Of a stretch of 64,000 nucleotides of DNA, positions 1-12,291 are shown piece after piece; position 1 is the first letter of the stretch; the number at the start of each line of letters is the position of its first letter. The stretch covers positions 121,152,501-121,216,500 of the forward strand of contig NC_133540.1 of assembly GCF_048773025.1 (NCBI RefSeq), read 5' to 3'. The DNA comes from Camelus bactrianus. Lineage: Eukaryota > Chordata > Mammalia > Artiodactyla > Camelidae. The position numbers and the translations under genes were made by a program. The notes under the pieces were generated by a model. That model saw nothing but the letters and a program-made list of their open reading frames with translations, was not told the origin of the DNA and ran no database searches.

Positions 1-114
1 TTCAGCTGCAACTCCTTTGTTCATTGCCAACATAGCCAAGATTCTTTGAATAGTTATATATTCTGTCTTTACTTTCTCTCCATCTTCTCCTCTTGAAGGC
101 AAATATTTTACCCA

Positions 115-330
115 GCTGCTCTATTAAAATATTCTTTCCAAGGACACTGGTGATGTCCTTGTCACAAATCCAGTGGAAAAATTTTCAGTTTCTACCTTGT
201 TTGATATCCTTGCAGCATGTGACATCATTGACCTCTTCTGAGCACTTCTGTTCTTTTTCTCCTTTCTCTTAAAATCTCCTTAGTTGTTGATATTTCTCTG
301 CTTTTGCCCTTGGCCCTTATTCATTAACGG
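115..330 (+). repeat. L2 LINE fragment, reverse-transcriptase region
   Basis: Positions 203-238 translate as DILAACDIIDLF, a decayed form of the L2/CR1 motif DLSAAFDTVDH, which carries the first catalytic aspartate of the reverse transcriptase. Flanking bases also resemble L2. Old and heavily mutated; edges approximate. Confidence 0.5.
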
Positions 331-460
331 TAAATATTGACTCTCTCCTGTGTGCCAGGCACTGTCTAGAACCTGCTTCACTTCTTACTCTGTACCCCAT
401 CCTTGCTAATGCCAGCCATTGCCATGACTTAAATCATCAGCTATATCCAGTGTTGGTAGA

Positions 461-560
461 GTTAACAAATAAATATATGACATACTGAAAAACTGATTTG
501 TTGCTTACCTGAAATCCAAATTTAATTGGATGTCATGTGTTTTATTTGGCAACACTAACT
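461..560. mobile_element. Possible MER53-like non-autonomous DNA transposon
   Basis: The block runs from gttaacaaataaatatatg to tatttggcaacactaac. It resembles a common short palindromic mammalian element with outer sequence like TAGGGTTGCCAGATAAAATA. The family name is from memory and the match is diverged. Confidence 0.3.
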
Positions 561-895
561 ACATCAGATGTCAAACTCAAATGCCTTCAGGAGCCAGTTA
601 GCTAAGAAAATGTGTGAAAAAGTAACAGTGGGGATTAGGGTCAACTGAAGAGCGTATGTCCCATCAGAAGACCTTCAAATTCAACTTCTTTCCTGCCATT
701 GCATTTGCCATTGGCAAATACATCAGTTGAAGGGCCACAGGCAATCCAAGGTTACACATTTGAAACGTCTAAAGTCTATATGCTGCTGATTCCTTCCAGT
801 TCTGTGTATACAACTATTTCCTAGATATCGCCACTTGGATGTTCTCCTGGCAACCTAAAATGCACAAAATAAAGTCCCCATGCCATAGCCAGAGT
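561..895. other. Unique sequence, nothing recognised
   Basis: Upstream flank with no open frame of note and no repeat I can name. Confidence 0.5.
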
Positions 896-1160
896 TATCA
901 CACTGCAATGCAAATTGGATCATGCCACTTTCAAATTTAAATCTTTAACTGATTCTTCATTGCTTTCAAGATAAAATCAAAAAGTTTTATGTGTCCTCTG
1001 GTTACTCGTGTCATCTCTTGTCATTATCTTCCTCATCCCTGCTCCTTGGTGCTCAGACCCTTACCGAACCAACACCACTAGCCAGAACAAGCCGTTTTCT
1101 CTCTGGCTTCTGAGACTTTGCAGGCACTCTTCTCTCTACTTGGAGCCCTTTCCTCTGCTC
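896..1160 (+). repeat. L2 LINE fragment (sense)
   Basis: It follows the L2 3' coding region: a 'gatcatgccac' block, then 'cttcattgctttcaagataaa', then the pyrimidine-rich stretch. In L2 this encodes the end of the reverse-transcriptase protein (TPLLKTLQWLP-like). It ends where an LTR-like fragment begins. Confidence 0.55.
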
Positions 1161-1164
1161 GTGT

Positions 1165-1335
1165 CTGCACTACCTCTGTTGCCATGTGACTTGCTTGGAC
1201 CAATGAGATTTGAGCAGGACGGACATATATAAATTCCAGAAAGAAGCGTTAAGGACAGTACATGTTTTGCCATGCCTGCTTTTCTCCACCTCTGTGGTCA
1301 TAGAAGCATATGTTTTCCTGGCTCCACGGCACACA
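1165..1335 (+). mobile_element. Ancient LTR fragment, MLT1-like (ERVL-MaLR)
   Basis: 'gccatgtgacttgcttggac' with 'caatgagatttgagcag' is typical of an old mammalian LTR family also present at 11844-12291. Partial and very old. The assignment is tentative. Confidence 0.35.
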
Positions 1336-2450
1336 GGACAGGTAAATGGTGCTTCTCTTGGTTAGTGCCCACACAGGAGCAGCCCCTATTTGAGTGTGCT
1401 GTGTCATAGATGATTGTTACAAAATGTTGGTTGTAGGTCACAGATGTCACCTCAAACAACCAGAAAAAAAGGGGAAAAAAGCTTTCTACTTTTCAGTGCA
1501 CTTAGAAAGTAATAGACTTTATGTATTTTTTCAGAGAGGAGACAGGTGGGTCAGCCTATGTGTTGGTAAAGAGATTTATTTTTGAGCCCAGTCTTTAGGA
1601 AAGATGATTTTCTATGTGAACCAAAAAAAGAGAAACTACGCACATTAGGAACCAAAGAAATGTTGATTTATTTGCTTTCCTGTGTTATTTTGAAGGAAAA
1701 GATGTTAGAGTAAAATGGGACATTTCATTAATGAAAAGGCATAGCTTGTAATAAACCAGACAAATTCTCATGACAAATACAAGAATTTCCTTATCACAGT
1801 TAAGTCCTTTGTATACAGTTTTACCTACAACATTTAATGTTATCAGTTAAGTTATAGTGCTTGACTCATTTATTATCAAGCATTCTTAAATATCCACAAT
1901 GTGCAGAGAAATATTTCATGAGGACCACATAGTAAGGCAATGCAGACTAAAGACTATTCTGCGATATCCTTTAAAATCCTGATTTCCAATCCCAGCTGTT
2001 CACACACACAGATGCTCAGATGCTCAGCCCCACTTTAGACCTGCTAAAATCTTGGTGCTGGGAGCTACTGATTTAAAACTTTTATTCATAAGGGTGGATA
2101 ATAAGCTTGGGGGCACTGTCATTTCAAGAAAAGATACAATTTAACTATTAAATAACTTTCATTGTCTTTGCATAGTGATGATCTGTGTCAGTTAAAAAAT
2201 TAAAACAAAGTATAGTCATTCTGTCAATTGAGAAGAGAATTCAACTTTAGTAAAATTCCTGTCTGGGTTGAGGTGTAGAATAAAGAAATGAAACGCAATG
2301 AAGGGCTTAATTTAGTCATCATGATGGAGAGTGAGATAGCAATGGGGAAAGAAATTATTTAACAAACCCCAAATTTAGTGACTCTTAAATGAGAATCTGT
2401 TGAATGCTAGGCCCTGGATGTGAGCCATAGGGGACCTCAAGTTGAGACAG
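1336..2450. other. AT-rich unique sequence
   Basis: No gene or confident repeat. Short open frames here have no recognisable product. Confidence 0.5.
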
Positions 2451-2454
2451 TGTA

Positions 2455-2690
2455 GTTTGGCAGTAAACGGACCACATGGGAACCAGAGAGACATGGGTTC
2501 AAGTGTCAGTTCTGACTTGCAGGAGGTGCCTGACAGTGTTGAACTTAACCACTGTAGCATTGAGTGTTTGCATCTTTTTGCTGAATGAAATTTCTATCTC
2601 ATCATACCGCTGTAAAAACCAAATGGTGCAAAGTACACAGCACAGGACCTGGCTCACTTACGAGCTCCAGTTTTATTTAGGATCCAATCC
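2455..2690 (+). repeat. MIR SINE, diverged
   Basis: 'agacatgggttcaagtgtca' and, further on, 'gcacaggacctggctca' follow the MIR order (body, then CCTGGCACA-like end). Confidence 0.45.
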
Positions 2691-2866
2691 TGAAATAGTC
2701 TCATGAAGAAGATGTACATATAAATCAGAGATTTTAATGCAAAATGAGACACCATATTGTATCAGAATACACTGGAGCTGAAAGATGAGATGAGGAGCGT
2801 CCAGCTCTGTCACTCACAGGGCAATGCCATCAGATAGGGCACAGAAGGTCAGGTGCCCTTGAAATT

Positions 2867-3387
2867 TGCGGTAGGCAGGATCCTGGCCCTCCCAAAGGTG
2901 CCCGTGTCTTAATCCCAGTAACTTGTAAATATATTACTTTTTATAGCAAAGGAGAATTAAGGTTGCAGATGGAATTAAGGTCGTCAATTAGCTGACACTG
3001 AAATAGGGAAATTATGCTGGATTACCTGGGTGGGCCCAGTGTGATCACAAGGATCCTTAAATGTGCAAGAAGGAGGGAGAAGAGTCAGTGTCAGGGTGAT
3101 TCAATGTGAGATTCAGCTGGGCATTCTTGGTTTTGAATGGACGGAGGCCACAAGCCAAGGAAAGCATGTGGTCTCTAGAAGCTTGAAAAGGCAAGAGAAT
3201 AGATTCTTCCCTAGACCCTTCAGAAAGGATGGCAGCTTTGCTGACACATTGACTTTAGCTCAGTGAAACGCATTTCAGGCTTCTGACCCCCCCACCCCCA
3301 CCCCCGAACTGTAAGATAATATATTTGTGTTGGTTTAAGCCATTAGTTTGTGGTAACTTTTTACAGCAGCAGTAGAAAACGAATGCA
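2867..3387 (+). mobile_element. MLT1-type solo LTR (ERVL-MaLR)
   Basis: The 5' part 'ggtaggcaggatcctggccc' and the 3' part 'taagccattagtttgtggta' with 'ttacagcagc' are the hallmarks of MLT1 LTRs. About 520 bp, so it spans most of an LTR and holds a C-rich run near 3288-3305. No internal region is seen. Fossil, predating the split of placental orders. Confidence 0.8.
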
Positions 3388-3399
3388 GAACTAAGTGAA

Positions 3400-3690
3400 C
3401 AAGTGGTCAGGGTGGGCACTGGTCCTCACGACTTGGAGAAGACACATACAAGGGTGTGGGGTTGTGAGAGACTGTGGCTGGTGGGACCCATGTTACTTCC
3501 ACAGGGCCAGTGGATGAGTGTCAGGATGTGACTCCAAAGGGAAGGGAAGAGGACAGATTGTGGGAGGCCACAAACATCCCTCAGAGGAAAGTGGGCTTTA
3601 TCCTGAAGGCACTAGGGGATCCTTGAAGGGCTTTCATGATGAATGAGATGATAATCCACAAGCGAGAGGAAACTATTGAGAGTGGAAAAT
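3400..3690 (-). repeat. L2 LINE fragment (antisense)
   Basis: 'gctttatcctgaaggcacta' and the 'ccttgaagggctttcatgat' block are the reverse complement of the L2 C-terminal coding region. It may belong to the same copy as 4120-4600. Confidence 0.55.
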
Positions 3691-4119
3691 TTTAAGTTGC
3701 CTCATTAAATGTACCCAAAATAGATCATTATTTCTTTTTGAGGTGTGATCTGAACTATACACTTGTCATAGTTCCTAATTCCAAGTTTGGTCTCCTGCTG
3801 TTTTCTGGGGCGTGTATTCAAATGTTCATTATTCAATACTCTTGCTCCCTTTTTTACCCTCGATGGAGAAGGCATGATCCTAAGGTAGCAGATGCAGTGC
3901 AGTGGCATCGTGATGCTGTCTGATTTCCTCCTTTGATGATCAGTTGTTCAGTTGTTGTATTTAGAAGTGGAGTCTTCAGGCTAACCTGCCCCCTGTATGA
4001 TGCCAAAACGATCCAGCAAAGTCAGCACACGAGCTGACTGCGTCATCAGTTATCTTTTTATTAAAGTGAGACAGCTGTGCATTCTGGTGTAGAAGAAAGG
4101 ACACCACCAGACACAAATC
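3691..4119. other. Unique sequence between L2 pieces
   Basis: No gene or confident repeat recognised. Confidence 0.4.
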
Positions 4120-4600
4120 TTTTTAGTTAAAACATTTTTACTGAGCAGTGATTTTGTGCTAGGTCCTCAGCCTGGAAATGGTTATCTACTGGTGGAAAAA
4201 AGGTCCTCCAGGAGACTACTGTTGATTGTGTGTGTGTGTGTGTGTGTGTGTCTCTTGGGAAGTAGATATTAAACAGATAAATAGTCATAAAATATGGATT
4301 TAATGTTTGTGCTAAACACTGGAAAAGAAAGGAACTTACTTAGAGGGAGAGAAATGGGAGGATGGGATGTGTCCTTTATCCTGGGAAGTCAGGAACTTTC
4401 TGAGGAAGTGGTACTTGCAGTGAAACTTGAAGGATGGGAAGGGACAACTTCGAAGTAAGGTGCAGAACATTCCTGGCAGAGGGAATATTGTATGGAAGGT
4501 CCTGAGGGTGGAAAGAAGGCCGGTGAACTAGGATAAGTCAGGGACAAAGGAACAGGGAACAGACCTTGAGGAAGCGAGGGGGTCAAGTGCCATAGTCCCC
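4120..4600 (-). repeat. L2 LINE 3' region (antisense)
   Basis: It starts with a diverged 'tttactgagca...gtgctaggt' L2 end and passes through 'cattcctggcagagggaata' and 'ggtcctgag', as in antisense L2. A (TG)n tract at 4227-4251 is embedded. Confidence 0.65.
4227..4251. repeat. (TG)n microsatellite
   Basis: About 12 uninterrupted TG units inside an L2 copy. Confidence 0.95.
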
Positions 4601-7570
4601 TAGACTTGGCTGCACCTGGAGCTAACGGGGCAGTCGTGGTGAAGCTGCTCTGCACTTTTGCTGTTCCCTAAAAGGAATTGATTGAACTTGATGCCTTTCT
4701 GACCCTGCAAGAGAATAAGGTATCAATTCCGTTGTCACGTAAAGAATCAAGTGATGAAGGAAAAGCTATTTAGATTATTGAAAATGCCTTTGTTTTTTTT
4801 AAAGCAAAAACTTATCGAGGACTTAATTTATGCAGAGTGCCAGGGGGAGCAGGAGGAGAGAAATACATCAGCATCTGCTCTCTGGGCGAGGCTGTTACTT
4901 CTGTTCTGTCTCTCATGCCTCTGTAGGCTGGTCGGTGGGAAGGATCCCCAAATACCACCACCCACAGACGACTTTTAAAGGAGCACTGAGGAGCTCTGTG
5001 CAGCTTCTGAATATCTCAAACCTACCCCAAGACCGGAGGATGCTACTTCTGACTTCTTACCCTGCCTCCCCAGAACCCAGATGCCATAGCTCTAGTGTGT
5101 CGCCCTGAGCTGGTGCTCAGCATCCCCTTCTCAGGTCACATCAGCAGAGCGGGGAAGGGGAAGGGTGGGAGGGACCAGTCAGCTCAGACGTCAAGCACTC
5201 GGCAAGTTTTTTGTGATGTCTGCTGTTGGTAAATGATTGAAAATAACTAGATTTGGCTGGGGGTGAGTTCTGGAGAAAATCATGTGATTCTCTCCAACAC
5301 CTAAACACGTCTTCAAAAAAGAGAATCTGGATAGTGGGCGGAGAGGCTGCCGACCAGAATGCCTAGAGAGTGTGTGTTCCTTGACATAAAGAGGGAGGAT
5401 TTAGCTCAAGATGATTCTGATGGAAGTGTCAGGATCTGAGGTTCGTCTTTGCCATTCCAGTTCCTGTTGCCCTATTTTCCTCCCAGGCGGCACGTGGCAG
5501 GCGGGCGCACCTTCCTCAGCCTCTGTCGGCTAACTTTATTGGAAACAAAGTTTCAAATGGAGCCTCTGTTCCTGCTATTCATTGTGAAATGACTGCCACA
5601 TGTGGGGAAATTAAGAGTATCATTTCTGTAGCAGTGCTCTCCCTCTGTTCTCATCACCAGGCCCAAAAAAGCTCTTGCTAAATGGATATGAGGTGACATA
5701 AGGCGAGGTACGATTAGCCTCCGGGGCTAATGTCCAAACTCTTAGTTCCTAGTTGCTTTTCTTGGCATTTACAGTTCTACTTACTGAACTATAAAATTTC
5801 TTATTACATTTTCTTAATTACAAATAACTATGCTTCCAGGGAGGAAAACAGTATTATGAGGGAAATTAAAAGTAAATATATTAGAGGTATCAGAGCAAAT
5901 GAATGTAAATGAAGGCAACTCCTTTAATTATAATATTATATATGTACATATATCTGTAGTATGCACACATATATAAAACAATGGGATTGATTTGTTTTTA
6001 AGAAGAACCAGGAGTAAAACATTACAAAGGCTTCATGCTGCTATTTTGAAGTTCCAGGTTGACCTTGACATCTTGAATTTTATCACCCGATTGATAACTC
6101 TGTTAACCTTTTTTTTTTTTTTTTTTGTGATATTTTCCTAGACTTTAAAGCTAGTTGTTACAACTCAGATGCACTTATCCACAGTAAGTTCAGGACCTTC
6201 ACGCAGAACCAGTAGAACCTCAGTGCAGAACTGAAGAAGGGAGAAAAGCTAGAGTGAAGCAAGTTTGTGTCTCAGGAAACGAAGCCATCGGTTCGGATCC
6301 CCAAAACAGTGTTAGAAAAGCCACATAATCAGATCTAACGGGACATGGGCAGCTGGGCCTTGAGTTAGCTTTTGGCATGCTCCTGAGAGTTTTTAGGATG
6401 GATTGATACAAAACACCAGGCAAGTAGTAAGATTTGGTAAATCATAGTGTGAGTGTTAATTGTTCTCTTTTTCCAAGGGTTCTGAGCCTGCTCCCCAAGA
6501 AATACTGATTTGCATTTAGCCCTGAAGGTAATCTGATCTTTTATACCTTTTGGTGATAGTTCAGGGGATTGTTGTCTTATCTGAGAGGTAAATGAATATA
6601 TGGGAAGCACAGTGGAATTTGCAGCTAGCCTTTTTTTTTTTTTTTTTTTTTTGAGTGCATTGTAAGAGTCATTTGGTCTATTGGGATGAGGACGGGGCGT
6701 GACCTTCCCTGGTAGATAACACATTTTCACTATCATCTAATTTCAGAGAATGCTGAGAACATAATTGTGCTTCTGAAGACAAAATCTTTTCTTCTCTTGA
6801 GGAACAGGGATCCGATTTTCCCACTGCTGATCATTTGGGTCAGATGTGATCAAAACTTTTCTGATTGTCCATCAAGTTTCAATGTTGGAGACAAGAAGAC
6901 AGTGAGGGCAGGGATATAAGGTATATTCTGGGCAGGAACCTGGAGGAAGGATTATAGAGGGAGCATCTGAGTTATGAGGGTCCTGGAAGGTGGTCTGAAA
7001 GTTTTGCTGCATAGGCTTGTATCAGAGGAATGAAGAGGACAGATGCTGGGAGCATCACTCTTGAGTTCAAGGGCAGATTCACCTTCTGAACTTCACCCAG
7101 GATCTTTGCCCTTCATCCACCTGGGCTTATGAGTGAGAATGTTTACCACATGCATCTAAACCAACTGGGCAGCCACCTCAGGAGAGGCAGTGGGCATCAA
7201 TGGCTGCTAAAACAGGATAGTCTGAAGTGTCTACCAGTAAGACCAAAGGGAACCCTGAAACTTAGTGGTCAGGGTGTTGCGGAGGGTCACCTGCACGTAC
7301 GGGTTGAACTGAGCAGGCCTCAGTGGGGGCACTGGGGTTTGAACATCTCTGTTAATTTTTCTTTCTCCTCCCTCAGTAGCTTCGGGAGGTCAGAACTGAA
7401 CACCTGCCTTCCCTGCTACATCCACAGGTGGTATGCAGATCAGCCTCAGTCATGCTCCAAGGGGGCTTCCAAAGCGTAGTGCGTTCACCCTGTGAAACCA
7501 GTGAGGTGTTTTTGACTGTGCACTGTGCCTTGAGGTGTAGCAGAAAGAATAACCCAGAACCAACAACAAA
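4601..7570. other. Largely unique upstream flank
   Basis: No gene recognised. Poly-T tracts at about 6110-6126 and 6631-6652 may be tails of reverse-strand retrotransposons too decayed to name. Open frames up to about 120 codons show no known domain. Confidence 0.5.
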
Positions 7571-7574
7571 CCAT

Positions 7575-7850
7575 TCATCCTTTTACTCAAAAGATTTTTT
7601 TGTTGAGTGTCTATTTTGTCCTTGGCACAGAATCTGGCATTAGATACTAATGTGATTCTCAGTCCTGCTGGAGACTATGGTTGTGTGTGTGTTCGGACAT
7701 GGTCGCCAAACGATTAAACACATGCAAATTGTGTACTTACAATTTATGATAAATCCTGGGTAAAAGAGGAACAAAGAGCTTTGAGAGAGAGAAAGGAGTG
7801 AGGCAAAAGGAAGGGTGCATCTCTCTTAACTTTATTCTGGGCCATGAGGA
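7575..7850 (-). repeat. L2 LINE 3' region (antisense)
   Basis: 'ttgttgagtgtctattttgt' with 'cttggcacagaatctggcat' is the antisense L2 3' end, followed by its variable, AT-rich middle. Confidence 0.55.
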
Positions 7851-8259
7851 ACTGTGCGCCTGTTCCTGTTCGAAGGCTCACATCATGCTTTGGGCTCTCT
7901 TGTAATTTTGTACACTGCTGTTCATTATTGGAAAATGACCTTTAATCCCAAGCATGGTTTGTACTCATTTCCAACACTCTAAATCTTTGGCATTTGGGTT
8001 AGTTACCGAAAGCAATGATTATGTTTTACTTTTACCATCTGCTTAGTTATTGATCCATGATGACATGCCATTAGCTCAATTTCTATCAATTAAAAAAGTA
8101 ATGTTCTCCTGCTCACCTAGCATCCCAAATTGTCTCATTAACACTACTCTTCAGATGACACTTATTGTTAGGCCCCCTGGGCTTTTAATTCATTGGACAG
8201 ATGGATCATTCTAAGTTGTTTGAAGATCTAACGTATAAAAATATGCAGATTACTAGGGT
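7851..8259. other. Unique sequence, nothing recognised
   Basis: AT-rich flank without a gene or a repeat I can name. Confidence 0.45.
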
Positions 8260-8395
8260 CTTTTTCACACACCATCACATTTAAATCTCACTTCACTGTG
8301 GAGAAGACATGCTCTTCCCATCTTATAGATGAGAAAACAGTAAACAAATTTAAACATCAACTGAAAGTTACACAAATACAACTGGCAAATGTAAA
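8260..8395 (-). repeat. MIR SINE, diverged (antisense)
   Basis: 'cccatcttatagatgagaaa' followed by 'acagtaaac' and 'aaagttacacaa' follows the antisense MIR core. Confidence 0.5.
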
Positions 8396-8629
8396 AACCC
8401 AGCTCATCCAACTCGAGTCACTGATGGTTTCCATGTTGGTCCAGTTTTTTCTGTTATTCCTGCAGGTGAGTTTTCAGGCCCAGCAGCCTCCTCCTTTCAC
8501 ACTTTGATTATTCTTGCCCTGATGTATTTTATTGATGATCTTTAGACTTTTCTGTTTGGACTCATTTTTATTTATGCTCCTCAGCCAGTAGTTCCAGATT
8601 ATCAACTGCCCAGAGGGGCTGGTGGCGTT

Positions 8630-8985
8630 GGTAAGATACTTCGTCTCCTGTTACCTCAGTCTTTTCTTCTGTAAAATGGGCATTTGGTAGTACCTTCTTC
8701 ATATAACTATTATATGAGATAGTTCATGGTACATATAATATATGTTTTTAAAAGTGTCTGCCACATAAGAAGTGTCCAGGGAGAGGGTATAGCTCAAGAG
8801 GTTAAGCGTATGCTTAGCACGTACAAGGTCCACGGTTCCAACCCCAGCACCTCCATCGAAAAACTAACTAAATAAATAAACATAATTACCTCCCCCTGCA
8901 AAAAAAGAAAAAGAAAAGAATAGAAAAGGGTTTATCTTACTTAAAAAAAAGTGTACAGCAAATGCTAGTTTTTCATCTTTATCTT
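8630..8985 (+). repeat. MIR SINE, split by a camelid SINE
   Basis: The left part 8630-8779 contains 'cttctgtaaaatgggcattt' and 'gtctgccacataagaagtg'. The right part from 8949 resumes as 'aagtgtacagcaaatgctag', matching the MIR end (AAGTGCTCAATAAATGTTAG). The interruption is the SINE at 8780-8948. Confidence 0.7.
8780..8948 (+). mobile_element. Camelid tRNA-derived SINE
   Basis: The head 'gagagggtatagctcaagag' contains a pol III A box (8790-8800) and the B box ggttccaacccc lies at 8834-8845. The tail is AAATA-rich, then 'attacctccccctgc', then A-rich. Flanking copies of aagtgtccag (8770-8779) and aagtgtacag (8949-8958) differ at one base and are the target-site duplication. The same head and tail recur at 62093-62238. 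This family is the main reason for calling the host a camelid. Confidence 0.9.
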
Positions 8986-9665
8986 TCAGCGTTAGAAAGA
9001 AACTCATTTTTTCCCCAAACATGGCTTTGCAATGTCTAAATAGTATTAAAAACTCTGTTATTCAAGAAGGAATACTCCATGTTATGGGTTATCTCTTATT
9101 CACTACAATCCCTTTACCCTTTAGATGCCATCAAAATGCCTAACCCTCCAAGCACAAGAACTGGGTTGAAAGAAGCTGAGTTGTCCAAAAAAGTTCCAGA
9201 CTCCTCCTGCCAAAACCTTCAAAACTCTTCTTTTAGAAGGTTTTTCTCAGTCCCTGATTTCCTGTATAAATGAGCTTGTCCCATTCTGAGTAGTTTTAAA
9301 TGGAGGCTGGATTTAGACTGTTGAACTGGCCCAGTTGTCAACGGCGGGTTTCAGTAACTGCCCTGGCTTGGAAACTGCAGGCAAGAGGCACTGCGCACCA
9401 TCCATCTCATCTTCCTTTTTCCAGAAAAAATAGGGAGAAGACATCAGTACTCTTTCTTTATCCTAATCCCATATAAAGCCTCTGACCCTCTTATTATAAA
9501 ACATCTCCACAAGAGAAGCCAGAAGATGCTTGACTTGCTAAGGTTTAGAATGCCAGCCAGAATTGTAAAGGCAGCAGAGTTGAAACAATTGATTAAAAGG
9601 AGCTACTCGGATGAGCAGATACCATTTACTCTTTCCTACCCTCTTTCTTCGTAGGAACTCAACAG
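8986..9665. other. Unique sequence, nothing recognised
   Basis: No gene or named repeat seen. Confidence 0.45.
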
Positions 9666-9669
9666 AGAC

Positions 9670-9900
9670 TGAACCGTGTAGTCAAGAAAATAAGGTTTGT
9701 GAACTTCGGATTTCTGCCTCTGCATGTTGGCTTTGCCAATGATCAGACTTGTAATCTCAAATCACTGCTCTAAACCTGGGTGTCCTCATTTGTCAATTGG
9801 AAGGGAACTCTGCTACCTTGGAGGCAGTTAGGCATAATAAAAAGTGCCAATTGCAGAACTTGACATGTGATAGATGCTCAAAGATGGTAGCTCTTATTAT
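9670..9900 (+). repeat. MIR SINE (sense)
   Basis: 'gggtgtcctcatttgtcaat', 'agtgccaattgcagaacttg' and 'atgtgatagatgctcaaaga' follow the MIR order. Confidence 0.5.
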
Positions 9901-10590
9901 CTGGAGCTATCAATTGCGTGTAACTTTAGTCTGCAAAATAAAATGATGTTAATTTTCAAAGAGCAAATCTTAAATATAGGAACAAGGAACTGCTTGTTAA
10001 TCCTTGCAAGAAGGTCACTAATGATCTCCTGGCTCCTAAATACAATGGATAAATTATTTCAGGGCTCCATGGACTTGACATCTTGTATCTCTTGTTACTG
10101 TAGCCACTGCCTCTTTGGAAAATTATCTTTTCTTGGTTTCCATGGCACGGGGCTGGCCAGAATTCTGATAAAATGCATTTGAAAATTGACTCCAATTCTG
10201 TGCCCAGTCCCGGGGGCAAACTAATGTGATGATCTACAGGAGGAGTGATAGGGTGGGGGAGATGGAATTAGAAAATGCTCTCTCCTCCCCACCCCACACC
10301 TTGTGATTATTTGGGACTTTTTCAGTTTATTGTATAATCAGTTGATATAATTTCCACTGTCTGTCTTTAGCAGTGTGGGTTTTTTGTTTTTTTTTTTTGT
10401 GATTGTGCATAATGATTGAGATATATATATATATTTCCCTGTCTACCTCACAGTGACACAAACTTCCATTCATTAAGAAGCTGCATTTTTCAAGATTGGA
10501 TTTTTGCACCCCATTCACCATATTCAGCCAGAGTTCAACACTATTTGTATTGTGCAGGGTCCTGCACTAGAATCTTTGCTCATTTTGCAC
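9901..10590. other. Unique sequence with a short (AT)n tract
   Basis: A short (AT)n lies at about 10420-10434 and a T-rich stretch at about 10379-10399. No gene recognised. Confidence 0.45.
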
Positions 10591-10594
10591 TTCA

Positions 10595-10815
10595 TGATTA
10601 GGGGCAAGGGTTCTGGAAACAGATTACCCAGGTTTGAATGCTGGCTTTAACTCCTTGTAACTGTGTGCCTTAATTTTCTCATCTGTAAAATGGGTGTAAT
10701 AAGAATATTACCCGGTTGGATTGTTGTGACATATGAATTTGTTAAATTATGTGAAGTGTTTTAAAATTGTCCCCAGTATAAAATAAGATGCTAATAAATG
10801 CTATTATTAATATTA
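10595..10815 (+). repeat. MIR SINE (sense)
   Basis: 'cccaggtttgaatgctggct', 'ctcatctgtaaaatgggtgt' and 'atgctaataaatgctattat' cover the MIR from B-box region to 3' end. Confidence 0.8.
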
Positions 10816-10879
10816 ATATTCCACATATTCTCCCTGGACAATCTTTTCCATACACAAATGATTTTCATTTACAGATCTG

Positions 10880-11704
10880 TTTCTTCAACCCAATCCCTCT
10901 CTGGAATTCAAGGCTTATTCCCACGTCACAGTGTATATGTTCATTTGGGTGTAGCCCTTTAGGCTTCTCAAACTCAACACACACAAATCAAAAGACACCC
11001 TTTCCTTCCCCAAAATGCCTCCACTCTGTGACTTCCCAGTTCAGGTAATGATACCATCATCCAAACATCTAAACCAAAAACTTGGTGTCATCATGACCCC
11101 TTTATCATTTTCTAGTCTTCATGTCCTGTCTACTAAATATCTTTCCTGTGTGCCTTTTCCTCATCCCCACTGGCCTCTATTTTAGCTCAGGCCTTCATAC
11201 TTTGGTCACTGCAAGATCCTTGCAAATGATCACCCTCCTTGCAGTGTTGCCTGATCTAGTCCTTTCTCTCCATGGCAGCCAGAGTGATGAAGATAAAGCC
11301 AGAATCTGAACCTATTAATCGCCGGATTGAACCTTTCAGTGGGCTTCTAATGTCTCTGATTAAAGCCTAAAGCTAGAGCTTGGTTTTCAGAACTTCACAG
11401 GACCGCCAAAGTTCCCCTTTCCTGCCCCAGAACTTGGCTGTTGGTGCTGCAGCCCAGGGAGCCATTTGCAGCTCTCTGTACCATTCACTCTCTCAATTCC
11501 TAGTGTTTTGCATATGTGACTCTTGTACAGGGAGTGTGCCTGTCCTTTCCTCCTCTTCAGGTAGCTAACTCTTTGTCCCTTTGGATTTGGATTTGGCATT
11601 AGTTCCTCTGTGAAAGCTTCTCTAATCCCCAAGAGTGAGTTAGGAGTTCTTCCCAAATCTTCCCACAGCACAGGACTCAGCCCTGTGTGGCAGCTGCGCT
11701 ACTG
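10880..11704 (+). repeat. L2 LINE, 5' segment of a split copy
   Basis: The order follows sense L2: 'cttggtgtcatcatgacccc', 'ggcagccagagtgatgaaga', 'gggcttctaatgtctctgat', then 'cctctgtgaaagcttctcta'. The copy breaks at about 11704, where a MIR begins, and resumes near 12336. Confidence 0.7.
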
Positions 11705-11843
11705 TGCAGTGGGTGTCCCCACTGGCTATTGAGCCAGACTGCCTGGTATGAGTCCTGGCTCGGTCACTAGCTTGGTAAGTGTGGACTAGTCCCCTAACCT
11801 CTCTGTGCCTCTCAGACGTATTGATAGTACCTCCCTGGTAGGC
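11705..11843 (+). repeat. MIR SINE, 5' segment, inserted in L2
   Basis: 'gagccagactgcctggtatg', 'aacctctctgtgcctctcag' and 'gatagtacctccctggtagg' are consecutive MIR blocks. The MIR stops at the LTR start and continues at 12292. Confidence 0.75.
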
Positions 11844-12291
11844 TGAGAAAGAGGTCATAAACTCTTCCCCTCCCTGTTTATAGCCTTTGTAATTTCCCCC
11901 TTCAAAGGTAGAGGCTTCCTTCACCCCTTGAATCTGAACTGGCTTGGTGACTTGACAAAGCCAATGGGACAGGAGCAAATGTGTCCTCAACAGAGGCTTA
12001 AAAAGTGTTGTGCATTGGCACCTACTCTGCAGCTGCTCTTAAGAACTCTGCAACCATCACCAGCTGAACAAATCCAGGCTAGTCTGCTGGAGAGAGGGTC
12101 CAGTTATCCCCACAACTCAGCCAACTGCATGCCACGTGAGATGGCTACATCACTGCCAGCGGACCACGGAGGCATGAGAAGCCTGACTGAGCACCACCTA
12201 AGCTGGCAGACCACAGAACTGCAAGCTGAATGATTGCTATGTGACGCCACTAAGTTTGAGGGGAGCTTTCTTATATGGCAAAACTGATACA
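11844..12291 (+). mobile_element. Ancient solo LTR (MLT1-like, ERVL-MaLR) inserted in MIR
   Basis: It starts TG and ends CA. It contains 'cttggtgacttgacaaagcc' and 'caatgggacaggagcaaatg', and near the 3' end 'gccactaagtttgagg' and 'actgataca', as in old MaLR LTRs. It separates two consecutive parts of one MIR, so it is younger than that MIR. No internal region is seen. Subfamily uncertain. Confidence 0.6.
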
